Of a stretch of 64,000 bases of DNA, positions 9,123 through 16,731 are shown piece after piece. Source of the stretch: Desulfitobacterium_A sp034927245 (GTDB taxonomy: Bacteria; Bacillota; Desulfitobacteriia; Desulfitobacteriales; Desulfitobacteriaceae); the NCBI RefSeq assembly GCF_034927245.1, contig NZ_JAYFQK010000008.1, forward strand, positions 82,037 to 146,036, written 5' to 3'. Numbering within the stretch: the stretch's first letter is position 1; each line of letters opens with the position of its first letter. The notes under the pieces were generated by a model. It searched no databases, was not told the origin of the DNA, and saw only the letters and a list, made by a program, of their open reading frames with translations. Position numbers and translations under genes: made by a program.

Positions 9123-9680
9123 ATGATCTCTACGAGCGATTTTAAAACAGGTTTAACAATTGAAATTGATGGCGATGTTTATACCATTGTTGAGTTCCAG
9201 CATGTTAAACCGGGAAAAGGTGCTGCTTTTGTTCGTACCAAACTAAAAAATTTAAAGACCGGCGGAGTTACTGAGCGTAAATTCAATGCCAGCGAAAAAG
9301 TTGAAACGGCTCATGTTGAACGTCGTGACATGCAATACCTTTATAAAGACGGTGATCTTTTTAATGTCATGGACAATGAGAGCTATGAACAAACCAGTCT
9401 GACTGCAGAGCAAATCGGGGACGGTGTAAAATGGCTTAAGGAAAACATGAATTTAGGGGTGCTTTTCTTCAATGGAACTGTTATTGGTGTTGATCTGCCA
9501 AATACAGTCCAATTAACCGTTGCTCATACTGAACCCGGCGTTAAAGGGGATACGGCAACCGGCGGTTCGAAACCCGCAACAATGGAAACAGGCGCGATTG
9601 TTCAGGTTCCGTTCTTTGTCAATGAAGGTGAAGTTCTGATTATTGATACCCGTACAGGCAACTATGTTCAACGTGCTTAA
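9123..9680 (+). CDS. efp: Translation elongation factor P
   Basis: A 185-aa three-domain EF-P that relieves ribosome stalling at polyproline. The KOW-like domain I carries HVKPGKG with Lys32 at the tip, the residue modified in many bacteria. Domains II and III follow (GVTERKF, and the C-terminal GDTATGGSKPATMETGAIVQVPFFV signature). A strong AGGAGG lies upstream. A short out-of-frame ATG at 9115 can be ignored. It follows the M24 peptidase by 67 bases. Confidence 0.97.
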   Translation: MISTSDFKTGLTIEIDGDVYTIVEFQHVKPGKGAAFVRTKLKNLKTGGVTERKFNASEKVETAHVERRDMQYLYKDGDLFNVMDNESYEQTSLTAEQIGDGVKWLKENMNLGVLFFNGTVIGVDLPNTVQLTVAHTEPGVKGDTATGGSKPATMETGAIVQVPFFVNEGEVLIIDTRTGNYVQRA

Positions 9681-9726
9681 CTAAGCGATTAGCTCGGTTA
9701 AATAAAATTATAAGCATTACGAATTG

Positions 9727-9787
9727 AAAGACCTCCTTCGGGGTAAGCTTTTTCTATAGATTAGAAGGCTACTCGGTGGAGGTTTTT
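9727..9787 (+). promoter_or_regulatory. Structured leader sequestering the rnj ribosome site
   Basis: An outer 10-bp stem pairs 9727-9736 (AAAGACCTCC) with 9778-9787 (GGAGGTTTTT), burying the GGAGG that serves rnj. Inside it a second stem pairs 9746-9753 with 9763-9770. The run of seven T after the stem also makes it terminator-like. Either reading suggests expression control of rnj, by occlusion of the ribosome site or by attenuation. Confidence 0.5.
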
Positions 9788-9790
9788 TTG

Positions 9791-11455
9791 ATGAAATTAA
9801 ATATTATTCCTTTGGGCGGAACAGGCGAGATTGGGAAAAACTTGCTTGTTTTTGAATATGAGGATTCAATTGTTGTCATTGACGGCGGGGTAAAATTCCC
9901 GGATGATGAATTACTGGGCATTGATTTGGTGATTCCGGATATCACCTATCTTGAAAAGAATAGGGAAAAAATCAAAGGCATTTTTGTGACTCATGGGCAT
10001 GAGGATCATATCGGAGGCTTGCCTTTTATCCTGCCAAAACTCCAGGTTCCGGTCTATGCAACTCGCTTGACCTTAGGACTGGTTCGGGCAAAGGTTCAGG
10101 AACGCGGCGGGTATCCGGATTCCTTGTATCGGGTGCTTGAACCGGGCCGCCCCATCAAAGCCGGAGATATCGAAGTGGAAGCGTTTCGCGTTACCCATAG
10201 CATTCCCGATGCTGTCGGTTATTCCATATTGACTCCGGTAGGCAGGGTTGTCTATACAGGTGATTTTAAAGTGGATTATACACCCATAGATGGTCAAGAA
10301 ATGGACTTGGGAAAATTGGCGGCATGGGGTCGGGAGGGAGTGCTGGCTCTCCTCTGTGATTCTACGAATGCAGAGCGCCCGGGGATGACTATGTCCGAAC
10401 GGGTCGTCGGCAAAACCCTAAGAGAATGGTTTCAACGTGCCGAGGGGAAAATTATCATGGCAACTTTTGCTTCTAACGTTCATCGTATTCAGCAGGCCAT
10501 TGATGCAGCAGCAGAATTGAAAAGAAAAGTTAGTGTGGTCGGCCGAAGCATGGAACAAGTTGTTCGCACTGCCCAAGAGGAAGGATATCTGCATCTGCCT
10601 GAGGAAGATATGCTGGTTGATATCAGCGATATCCAGGAACTTTCCCCCTCTCGCCTGCTCATACTGACAACGGGGAGTCAAGGCGAACCCTTTGCCGCTT
10701 TAACACGAATGGCTACCGGAAATCATCGTCAAGTTCAGGTTGTACCCGGAGATATGGTAATTATCTCGGCAACCCCTGTTCCCGGGAATGAAAAATTGAT
10801 CGGACGAACGATCAATCATTTGTATCAAATCGGAGCGGAAGTTGTAACTAAAGAATTAGGACAGGTCCATGTTTCCGGCCATGCGTGTCAGGAAGAGATT
10901 AAGCTTGTGATCCGTTTAACTCAGCCGAAATTTTTGATCCCTCATCATGGGGAAGTTCGGCACCAAGTCGCTATCCGCAAGATTGGTCAATTGCTGGGGT
11001 ATGAAGAAGCGCAAATTCCTATTACTCAGTTAGGAACGCGTGTCGTTTTGACTCCGGATAAAATGGAGATAGGGGAAAGGGTTGAAGCGGGAAGTGTCTA
11101 TGTTGATGGCTTAGGCATTGGCGACGTGGGCCAAATCGTCCTCCGAGACCGTCAGCAATTAGCAAAAGACGGAGTCGTTGTCGTCGTTGTTGTTTTAACC
11201 AAAGGGAAAGGCGTTCCCAATACAATCGTATCAGGTCCGGATATTATTTCGCGCGGGTTCACGTTTATGAAAGAGGCTAACGATCTAATTGATGGTGCCA
11301 AAAGCGCGGCAATGACAGTTATCGAGAACCAGCTCCGACAAGAAAGCTGGGAATGGGGAGTATTAAAAGGAGCGCTCCATATAAGCCTAAGCAACTATTT
11401 CTGGGATAAGACGCGCCGTCGTCCCATGATTCTGCCCGTTCTTCTGCAAGTTTAA
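9791..11455 (+). CDS. rnj: Ribonuclease J
   Basis: Metallo-beta-lactamase/beta-CASP ribonuclease (554 aa from ATG 9791, chosen because GGTGGAGG lies 8 nt upstream; the frame extends to 9776). The zinc motif HGHEDHIGG, the VTHSIPDA and VYTGDFKVDY motifs and the beta-CASP motifs (LLCDSTNAERPG, ATFASNVHRIQ) are all present, with the C-terminal domain ending the normal length. It performs 5'-3' exo- and endonucleolytic mRNA decay and rRNA maturation in Firmicutes. The gene stands alone behind a hairpin leader and is followed by a terminator. Confidence 0.95.
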   Translation: MKLNIIPLGGTGEIGKNLLVFEYEDSIVVIDGGVKFPDDELLGIDLVIPDITYLEKNREKIKGIFVTHGHEDHIGGLPFILPKLQVPVYATRLTLGLVRAKVQERGGYPDSLYRVLEPGRPIKAGDIEVEAFRVTHSIPDAVGYSILTPVGRVVYTGDFKVDYTPIDGQEMDLGKLAAWGREGVLALLCDSTNAERPGMTMSERVVGKTLREWFQRAEGKIIMATFASNVHRIQQAIDAAAELKRKVSVVGRSMEQVVRTAQEEGYLHLPEEDMLVDISDIQELSPSRLLILTTGSQGEPFAALTRMATGNHRQVQVVPGDMVIISATPVPGNEKLIGRTINHLYQIGAEVVTKELGQVHVSGHACQEEIKLVIRLTQPKFLIPHHGEVRHQVAIRKIGQLLGYEEAQIPITQLGTRVVLTPDKMEIGERVEAGSVYVDGLGIGDVGQIVLRDRQQLAKDGVVVVVVVLTKGKGVPNTIVSGPDIISRGFTFMKEANDLIDGAKSAAMTVIENQLRQESWEWGVLKGALHISLSNYFWDKTRRRPMILPVLLQV

Positions 11456-11500
11456 AGGGTGTCGTAATTATTTTGATACCGTAAAAAATTATAATCTTCG

Positions 11501-11530
11501 GCAGGCTTGAAATACAGCCTGCTATTTTTT
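11501..11530 (+). terminator. Rho-independent terminator of rnj
   Basis: Stem GCAGGC/GCCTGC with a 10-nt loop, followed by TATTTTTT. It marks the end of the core segment before the accessory island. Confidence 0.85.
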
Positions 11531-11532
11531 GT

Positions 11533-11560
11533 TTGACAAAAGTAAAAATTGAGTTATTAT
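11533..11560 (+). promoter_or_regulatory. Sigma-A promoter for the XRE regulator
   Basis: TTGACA (11533-11538) and TATTAT (11555-11560) separated by 16 bp, directly upstream of two tandem palindromes and the regulator gene. Confidence 0.65.
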
Positions 11561-11592
11561 ATGAAGTGTACTTCATGTGAAGTTTGCTTCAC
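11561..11592 (+). promoter_or_regulatory. Two abutting 16-bp operator palindromes
   Basis: ATGAAGTGTACTTCAT (11561-11576) and GTGAAGTTTGCTTCAC (11577-11592) are near-perfect inverted repeats that touch end to end. They lie just after the -10 box where a repressor would block transcription. The likely ligand is the helix-turn-helix protein encoded 20 bases downstream. Confidence 0.6.
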
Positions 11593-11612
11593 TAAAAAAA
11601 GAGGGAGAATAA

Positions 11613-11834
11613 TTGAAAAACAAATTAAAAGAATATCGGACGCAAGCAAAAATGACTCAGCAAGAATTGGCGGATAAAGTCAATGTAACATCAAGGACAA
11701 TTATTTCATTGGAAAAGGGAATTTATAACCCGTCTATTTTACTGGCATATAAGATTTCATTAGTATTTAATACTAATATCGAAGAATTATTTTGCTTGAA
11801 AGAAACACAGGAATTGGAGGATAGAAAATTATGA
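11613..11834 (+). CDS. Small XRE/Cro-family transcriptional regulator
   Basis: 73 aa, almost entirely one HTH_3 domain: MTQQELADKVNVTSRTIISLEKGIYNPSILLAYKIS. It starts at TTG 11613 behind AGAGGGAGA. It overlaps the next gene by 4 bases, so the pair is translationally coupled. Small regulators of this type paired with a short membrane protein are common in Firmicutes; the tandem palindromes in its promoter suggest autorepression. Target beyond itself is unknown. Confidence 0.88.
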   Translation: MKNKLKEYRTQAKMTQQELADKVNVTSRTIISLEKGIYNPSILLAYKISLVFNTNIEELFCLKETQELEDRKL

Positions 11835-12247
11835 TGATTTATAATAAGAAAGGCTTTATCAGTGGTATTATATTTTTAATAATATGTATAATTGGATTGG
11901 TTTCAGTTATTCTAAAGGGATTATCTCTGAAAATGGGTATATTGCTCCCTTTAGTATTCCTATTTTCGATTACAGAGATAAAAAGAAGCCTTTCAAGGTC
12001 TGCATCAAAGGAAGATATTACTGCAGCAAATGATGAGAGAGATCAATATATTATTTTAAAAACATCACACAAAGTATTGCAAATTATTAACGCCATTAAT
12101 TACATTATGGTTCTAACGTCTATGGTTATGTATGCGGTAACGAAAAACCAACTTTGGCTTAATTGGCTTATATTATCAGCCGCCTATTTTACAGTGTTAT
12201 TTGTTACGGTAATATCGGTGAACATTTATTATGAAAAGCACGAATAA
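11831..12247 (+). CDS. Small membrane protein coupled to XRE regulator (DUF2178-like)
   Basis: 138 aa with about four hydrophobic segments (residues ~10-28, 32-50, 83-102 and 110-130). Between the second and third is a charged loop with NDERDQYI, reminiscent of DUF2178 membrane proteins that travel with small HTH regulators. It overlaps the regulator gene by 4 bases. Function is unknown. It is followed by the first cassette-type repeat of the island. Confidence 0.65.
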   Translation: MMIYNKKGFISGIIFLIICIIGLVSVILKGLSLKMGILLPLVFLFSITEIKRSLSRSASKEDITAANDERDQYIILKTSHKVLQIINAINYIMVLTSMVMYAVTKNQLWLNWLILSAAYFTVLFVTVISVNIYYEKHE

Positions 12248-12286
12248 AATGGGCATAATCAGAGGTTGTTTTTTTTACAATGTTCT

Positions 12287-12360
12287 TATATTGTGCACTT
12301 AAATGAACGAAGGCTCAAAAGGCCGCCATCCATGACGGCCTCAGGACCTTGGGGCGTACG
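12287..12360 (+). repeat. 74-bp cassette-end block, copy 1
   Basis: Begins TATATTGTGCAC, contains GGCTCAAAAGGCCGCC and an imperfect hairpin (GGCCG/CGGCC), and ends GGGGCGTACG just before an attC-like site. It aligns without gaps to 17252-17325 with about 64 of 74 bases identical. The hairpin could act as the terminator of the preceding gene. I see no coding capacity in 12248-12596 apart from these repeats. Confidence 0.8.
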
Positions 12361-12365
12361 GCATC

Positions 12366-12449
12366 GGAAAACGGAGGGTTTGCGACATCAGGGTAGAACA
12401 TATTAGGTAAGGTAATAAACCGACATCGCAAACCCTCAAAACATTATCT
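12366..12449 (+). repeat. attC-like recombination site A (84 bp)
   Basis: Outer arms GGAAAAC (12366-12372) and ATTATCT (12443-12449). Inner arms GAGGGTTTGCGA (12374-12385) and TCGCAAACCCTC (12426-12437) are perfectly complementary over 12 bp, with a ~40-nt variable middle. The right core begins with A where the other sites have G, so this copy may be degenerate. Layout and flanks match sites B, C and D. Confidence 0.55.
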
Positions 12450-12474
12450 GAAATACTCAGTCTTAATAACGTTT

Positions 12475-12497
12475 TCGGGAATTCCTAAACGTTAGGC
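12475..12497 (+). repeat. Half attC-like site with canonical GTTAGGC core
   Basis: TCGGGAATTCC (12475-12485), a 5-nt spacer, then GTTAGGC (12491-12497), an exact match to the GTTRRRY right core of attC sites. The left part matches the TCGGGAAT right inner arm of sites B and D. No matching left half is present, although TAATAAC lies at 12464-12470. Confidence 0.5.
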
Positions 12498-12596
12498 GAC
12501 AGGTAGCCTATCGTAGTTTTTCTTTTATGATTTCTGGTTTTAGGTTAAAATTTAAAGAAAAAGATATCTACTTACCGGAAAAGAGGTTTGATTTCA

Positions 12597-13040
12597 GTGA
12601 ATATAATTGTTAAGTTAGACGACATAGTGGCAGAACTAGAGATAATGTTCGATGACACTCGATCATTCCTAAACACCAAAACCGGTGACATTGTGGCAAT
12701 TTCAGATGATGATTTTCGTGCGGCCGAAAGCGAGGAATCAGTCGAAAAATTTCCGAACTGGCAGCATGAGAATATTAGAATAGCAATTGAAATTCTGGAA
12801 GAGGATCACTTTATCCCGTTACCCTCAAAATTTGATGTTCACGAGTATGAAATTATGGAAAGATTTTGTTTATCACTAGATAACGAACGTCTGTCTCGCC
12901 TCATGTACGACTCGATTAAAGGGAGTGGTGCATTTCGAAGGTTTAAGGAAAATATCGATAGATATAACAGAAATAGACCCCGTAACAAGGGGTCTAGCGA
13001 TTATTTTGAATCTGTTCAATTTCAGTTACTAAAAAATTAA
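12597..13040 (+). CDS. UPF0158 family protein, C-terminus replaced
   Basis: 147 aa from GTG 12597 (AGAGG 10 nt upstream; TTG 12588 is too close to it). VKLDDIVAELE, the WQHENIRIAIEILEED block, FIPLPSKFDVHEYEIMERFC and GSGAFRRFKENI are the UPF0158 signature. After FRRFKENI the usual tail is lost and the frame runs through a hairpin (12975-12995) and the antisense 3' end of the toxin gene. It is therefore probably truncated at a recombination junction near 12960. Molecular function of the family is not known. Confidence 0.75.
   Translation: MNIIVKLDDIVAELEIMFDDTRSFLNTKTGDIVAISDDDFRAAESEESVEKFPNWQHENIRIAIEILEEDHFIPLPSKFDVHEYEIMERFCLSLDNERLSRLMYDSIKGSGAFRRFKENIDRYNRNRPRNKGSSDYFESVQFQLLKN
12975..12995 (-). 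terminator. Hairpin at the 3' end of the toxin gene
   Basis: AGACCCC/GGGGTCT stem with a 7-nt loop at the end of the minus-strand toxin gene, inside the truncated UPF0158 frame. The following run is only weakly T-rich on the minus strand, so terminator strength is uncertain. Confidence 0.5.
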
Positions 13041-13362
13041 AATCCAATTCCGGCATTCTTCCTATGAAATCATCTCTTTTGACTAATTTACATAAGTCTG
13101 CTTTCATTAAAGGAATTAGCTTATAGCCTTGCACCCAAGAAGGTTTTAGTAATCCAGCTTTACGCCAATTGAGAATTGGGATTTTGAATTGGTCATAATA
13201 TTTCGGAGGATCATGTGGTGGCACTGACGTTGTTGCAACCAAAATCAATATGGCCCCATCCTCTTCACTAACTATAATGGCAGGTCTGACCTTTGATTCT
13301 TCAGGAGAATCCTCATATCCAACTTCGATCCAGTAAATCTCACCTATACTAAAGTCATACAT
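12994..13362 (-). CDS. PemK/MazF-type toxin
   Basis: 122 aa. The N-terminus (FSIGEIYWIEVGYEDSPEESKVRPAIIVSEEDGAILILVATTS) matches the PemK/MazF-fold ribonuclease: G-x-I-Y-W, then KVRPAIIV, then a beta-strand. The C-terminal half is a diverged MazF fold. A small antitoxin-like gene lies 11 bases upstream on the same strand. Such self-regulated pairs are typical stabilising cargo in cassette arrays and stand opposite to their neighbours, as here. Confidence 0.75.
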   Translation of the reverse strand: MYDFSIGEIYWIEVGYEDSPEESKVRPAIIVSEEDGAILILVATTSVPPHDPPKYYDQFKIPILNWRKAGLLKPSWVQGYKLIPLMKADLCKLVKRDDFIGRMPELDFNFLVTEIEQIQNNR

Positions 13363-13373
13363 TGTCGATTACA

Positions 13374-13574
13374 TTATTCTCCTTCAACAATGTAACGATG
13401 ATCTTTATTGTTTTTGTCAAATAACAATTTTCCATCCTTAATGCTAATAGGTTGTACAGTGGCCTTTTCTAACTTTTTAGGGGTTAGGGATAATTTCTTA
13501 TAGCCTTGTTCTTTCGCAACGGCACTCAAATTTTCCCCCTCCTTATTTTCAAAATGATTCTCTTTATTGTCCAT
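13374..13574 (-). CDS. Probable antitoxin partner of the PemK-like toxin
   Basis: 66 aa, charged and lysine-rich (MDNKENHFENKEGENLSAVAKEQGYKKLSLTPKKL...). The frame is open to 13700, but AGGTGAT lies just before the ATGs at 13577/13574, so the short form is preferred. I do not recognise a DNA-binding fold. The call rests on size, charge and the position directly upstream of the toxin. Confidence 0.55.
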   Translation of the reverse strand: MDNKENHFENKEGENLSAVAKEQGYKKLSLTPKKLEKATVQPISIKDGKLLFDKNNKDHRYIVEGE

Positions 13575-13700
13575 CATATCACCTTCTAAACACTCATTCA
13601 ATAAGTAGTATGCCCATGATTTGCCAATTAGAAGATATAAAATGGAATCATAAGGTATATTAAATGGAGAAGTTAGAAATTTTAATTTTTGGGGGCACAA

Positions 13701-14732
13701 ATGAATTCAATCAGAGATTATAGAAGTGATGCGGCAACATTAGCTACATCTGAAATGCGTCAGGCAATGGCAAATGCTGAAGTCGGAGATGATTTTGCTG
13801 GTGAAGATCCAACAGTAAAATATTTGGAAGATATGAGTGCCCAAATGTTTGGAAAAGAAGCTGGACTATTTGCTATTTCAGCTACAATGGCAAATCAAAT
13901 AGCAATAATGACTTCTACTCAACGTGGAGATGAGGTTTTAGTAGGTGAAGAGTCCCATATTTATAGTATGGAATCTGGTGGATTAGCCGCTCTATCTGGA
14001 GTTCAGGCCAGACCTCTTCGAAGTTCAAACGGACAGTTTGATTTACATGATGTTCAACGAGCTATTAGAAATCGTGGGCTTCAATTGCCTATCACACGGG
14101 TTCTATGTCTAGAAAATACATACGATTTAAATCTTGGCATACCGCTATCTCAAGAGTATATGTCGGAGATATCGATGTTGGCACATAAATATGATTTACT
14201 AGTTTATTTAGACGGAGCTCGAATCTTTAATGCTGTAACAGCTTTGAAAATTGAGCCTAAACTCTTATGCCAAGGCATCGACGTCATGCAATTTTCTCTT
14301 TGTAAAGGATTAAGTGCTCCCGTTGGTGCCATTCTGCTAGGGACAAAAGATTTCATTGAACAGGCGCGGAGAGTAAGGCAGAGAATTGGAGGTGGAATGG
14401 CACAGCCCGGTCATATGGCTGCAGCCGGTATTGTCGCACTTCAAACCATGATTGACAGGATTGAAGATGATCATATAAATGCAAAACGTTTAGCTATTGA
14501 ACTTGCAAAATTTAATGAGAATCTAGTTAATGTGGAGAAGACCTTGACTAATATTGTTCAAATCAATCTTAAAAGTGTAGGGAAAGATGCTTTATACTTG
14601 GCTACATCTTTAGAAGAATATGGTATTAAAGTTAAAGTTGTGGACCCAACGACGTGTAGGCTAGTAACTCACTGGGGAATTACCGCTAGTGATATTGACG
14701 AAACAATTGATGCAATAAAGAAAATACTATGA
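13701..14732 (+). CDS. ltaE: Low-specificity threonine aldolase
   Basis: PLP-dependent fold-type I enzyme (343 aa from ATG 13701 behind GGGGG) that splits L-threonine/allo-threonine into glycine and acetaldehyde. DYRSDAATLATSEMRQAMANAEVGDD and EDPTVKYLE form the family N-terminus, HIYSMESGG and DGARIFNA are cofactor-contacting regions, and Lys202 in FSLCKGLSAPVGAIL is the PLP lysine. Length is normal. It has no metabolic partner nearby and lies in the accessory island, so it may be transferred cargo. Confidence 0.9.
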   Translation: MNSIRDYRSDAATLATSEMRQAMANAEVGDDFAGEDPTVKYLEDMSAQMFGKEAGLFAISATMANQIAIMTSTQRGDEVLVGEESHIYSMESGGLAALSGVQARPLRSSNGQFDLHDVQRAIRNRGLQLPITRVLCLENTYDLNLGIPLSQEYMSEISMLAHKYDLLVYLDGARIFNAVTALKIEPKLLCQGIDVMQFSLCKGLSAPVGAILLGTKDFIEQARRVRQRIGGGMAQPGHMAAAGIVALQTMIDRIEDDHINAKRLAIELAKFNENLVNVEKTLTNIVQINLKSVGKDALYLATSLEEYGIKVKVVDPTTCRLVTHWGITASDIDETIDAIKKIL

Positions 14733-14887
14733 TGAATGATAGCTGATTCCAACATTAAAGGATTGGTTTACTTTTTTCTTGTATGGCGTAATGGAGTAAT
14801 TGTTTAGGCGCTCATAGTTCCGCAGCATCATGCGGCGGACTACCATCGAAAAACTTTATTGAAAATGGTTTTATCAAGGGAGGAAGA

Positions 14888-15121
14888 ATGATGTCCAATA
14901 GAATAGAGTTAAATAAAGAAGCAAGAGAAGATATGATATTGGCCATAAAAACATATTTTTTAAAAGAAAGAGATGAAGATTTAGGGGATCTTGCAGCAAG
15001 TTTTATTCTTGATTTTTTCATGGAGAAATTAGCGCCTCATGCATATAATCAAGGTGTTTATGATTCATACAAATATATGAGTGAAAGAACTGAAGATTTA
15101 TTAGGAATTCAGAAGTATTAA
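14888..15121 (+). CDS. DUF2164 family protein
   Basis: 77 aa. IELNKEAREDMILAIKTYFLKERDEDLGDLAASFILDFFMEKLAPHAYNQGVYDS matches the DUF2164 pattern (YF..ERDE..G.LAA..LDFF....P..YNQGV.D). The ATG follows GGGAGG. Function unknown. It sits alone between unrelated genes, typical of a one-gene cassette, although I find no clear attC-like site directly after it. Confidence 0.75.
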   Translation: MMSNRIELNKEAREDMILAIKTYFLKERDEDLGDLAASFILDFFMEKLAPHAYNQGVYDSYKYMSERTEDLLGIQKY

Positions 15122-15236
15122 CCTTCTTAATTCTTTCTTGAGTTGTTAATGATTATGCAAGCTTAGCAGAAGTCGGTATGTTTGTTAGAGAATTTGGGGT
15201 CCCGATTGCTTGCGAGATAGATTGTGAGGGATATGA

Positions 15237-15785
15237 ATGAGAAGAAAGTCCTTGTTTATTGGTGCGGTTGTACTTTTAATTCTTGTAAGTGGCGGCTACT
15301 GGGCACATTTGAACCGGGGCGATAAAACTATCGAAGGGGCAATTGAGAAAACTGGGCGCAGGGGAGGCGAAGTAATTTACCAGGAAAAAGTTAACGGTGG
15401 CGTAGTTGTTTTTACAAAGCGTATTACCGGAAATACAAACACAATTGATGCTGGCTATGTGAAAAAGGGGTTGCTGGGCTGGAAATGGATATGGGGAGGC
15501 GGTTTTTCCAGTTATTCAGGACAGTACTTCCAGGCTGTTTCTGGAACTCCGTTTCCTATGCTAATTGGTGATATCAGCAATGAACAAATTGCAGCTGTCA
15601 AAATAACTGATACGGAACATAAGAACTCGAAGGAAGCTAAGATAGTGGGTAATGATAATGATCGTGTTTGGTTTACTTTTCTTGATAAGTCCGACGGGCC
15701 TGCCTTTGAAATAGAGATTTTATCGGATGTGGGCAAGGTTCTTGACACAAAACACATCAACGTACGGATCAATACAAACTTTTAG
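15237..15785 (+). CDS. Hypothetical membrane-anchored protein
   Basis: 182 aa. A short basic N-terminus and one hydrophobic segment (SLFIGAVVLLILVSGGYWAH, residues ~5-24) form a signal anchor, followed by a soluble beta-rich domain with repeated Gly/Trp (GLLGWKWIWGGGFSSYSG). No lipobox cysteine. Similar proteins of unknown function occur in bacilli. Only 34 bases separate it from the acetyltransferase gene. Confidence 0.6.
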   Translation: MRRKSLFIGAVVLLILVSGGYWAHLNRGDKTIEGAIEKTGRRGGEVIYQEKVNGGVVVFTKRITGNTNTIDAGYVKKGLLGWKWIWGGGFSSYSGQYFQAVSGTPFPMLIGDISNEQIAAVKITDTEHKNSKEAKIVGNDNDRVWFTFLDKSDGPAFEIEILSDVGKVLDTKHINVRINTNF

Positions 15786-15819
15786 CTAACATCCATTAAA
15801 AGGCTTAATATTGGTCTAA

Positions 15820-16413
15820 ATGACAAGTCTGAGCCAATATGAAAGATGGTCCGTCGCCTCTGGCCAGGTGGTCGGCCTAGTTGGGCAATGGTACCATGAG
15901 AAGATCGCTACGGTTAGGGGGAAAGAAGAATATTGCTTACAATGGTTCACTCAACTCTGCAGCAACCACAATTTTTATGATATCGAGTCTACTATTGCCT
16001 TTACTTTAGAAGTCAATGGACTCGTTCCTAGCCATTTTGAAACCTCACGGTATCTAGTGTTAGCAATGAACCTTGACTCGGTTCCATTACGTAATACCAA
16101 TCGCCAATTGTTCATTTATACAGAGCAATTCTCTGACAGCGAACACTTTACAGTAATTGACAACGGAAAACCAGTTAGCTCGATGAACTTGGAAAGAGTA
16201 ACGGACCGGCACTTCATAATATCCAAGTTTAGTACTTTACCTGATTGGCAGAACCAAGGAATTGGAACGCAGTTCCTAGAAATCGTACTCAATCGGTTTT
16301 CCGATAAAACGGTACAGTTATTTGTTGATGCCGAAAATACTAAGGCAATATCCTTTTACAAGTGGTTTGGTTTTACCACGGTAGGGGAATTATTTAACTT
16401 TGAACGGACATAG
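15820..16413 (+). CDS. GNAT-family N-acetyltransferase (cassette gene)
   Basis: 197 aa. The C-terminal ~90 residues carry the GNAT acetyl-CoA loop (LPDWQNQGIGTQFLEIVLN) and the AENTKAISFYKWFGF motif. The N-terminal half is not recognised. No ribosome site is visible before ATG 15820, so the start is tentative. The stop is followed within 36 bases by attC-like site B, the layout of an integron gene cassette; GNATs are common cassette cargo. Confidence 0.75.
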   Translation: MTSLSQYERWSVASGQVVGLVGQWYHEKIATVRGKEEYCLQWFTQLCSNHNFYDIESTIAFTLEVNGLVPSHFETSRYLVLAMNLDSVPLRNTNRQLFIYTEQFSDSEHFTVIDNGKPVSSMNLERVTDRHFIISKFSTLPDWQNQGIGTQFLEIVLNRFSDKTVQLFVDAENTKAISFYKWFGFTTVGELFNFERT

Positions 16414-16449
16414 AGTAGCTAAGGTCAGTCTTTGGGGCGTCCGCACATC

Positions 16450-16616
16450 AGATTACACGAGGATTCCCGCGAGGGTGCGGTTAAGAAAGCTTTTGAGGTA
16501 TGCCACACCACATGTCCTCTGTCACAAGACTTGCAATTTAGAGTTGGATTAAGAGAAGCAAGTCTTGCGCCAGCCCTGTTGGGACGGACACGTCGGGAAT
16601 CCCGGGAACGTTATCT
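16450..16616 (+). repeat. attC-like recombination site B (167 bp)
   Basis: Outer arms AGATTAC (16450-16456) and GTTATCT (16610-16616). Inner arms GGATTCCCG (16461-16469) and CGGGAATCC (16594-16602) pair perfectly. The spacers between inner and outer arms are unequal (4 and 7 nt) and do not pair. The long middle holds another perfect stem, CAAGACTTG (16525-16533) with CAAGTCTTG (16559-16567). It is strongly similar to site D over its whole length, with the same 167-bp size. Confidence 0.7.
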
Positions 16617-16731
16617 GAAACCGTACGCAGATACCGCGCGTTTATGCGTGGAGTAGGAATTAGTGATGACTATTGCACATTTGTAGGATTATGTGTAGGA
16701 AAGATTGCTTATTTAGGAGAGTGAGTGTCGG

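Noticed and set aside
14733..14887. Another attC-like site between ltaE and the DUF2164 gene
   Set aside because: A small CCGCA/TGCGG hairpin and GTTTAGGC are present, but no paired outer and inner arms in the right order.
16432..16656. 74-aa ORF covering attC-like site B
   Set aside because: The DNA is explained by the paired arms of the repeat, and the similar site D does not keep the frame.
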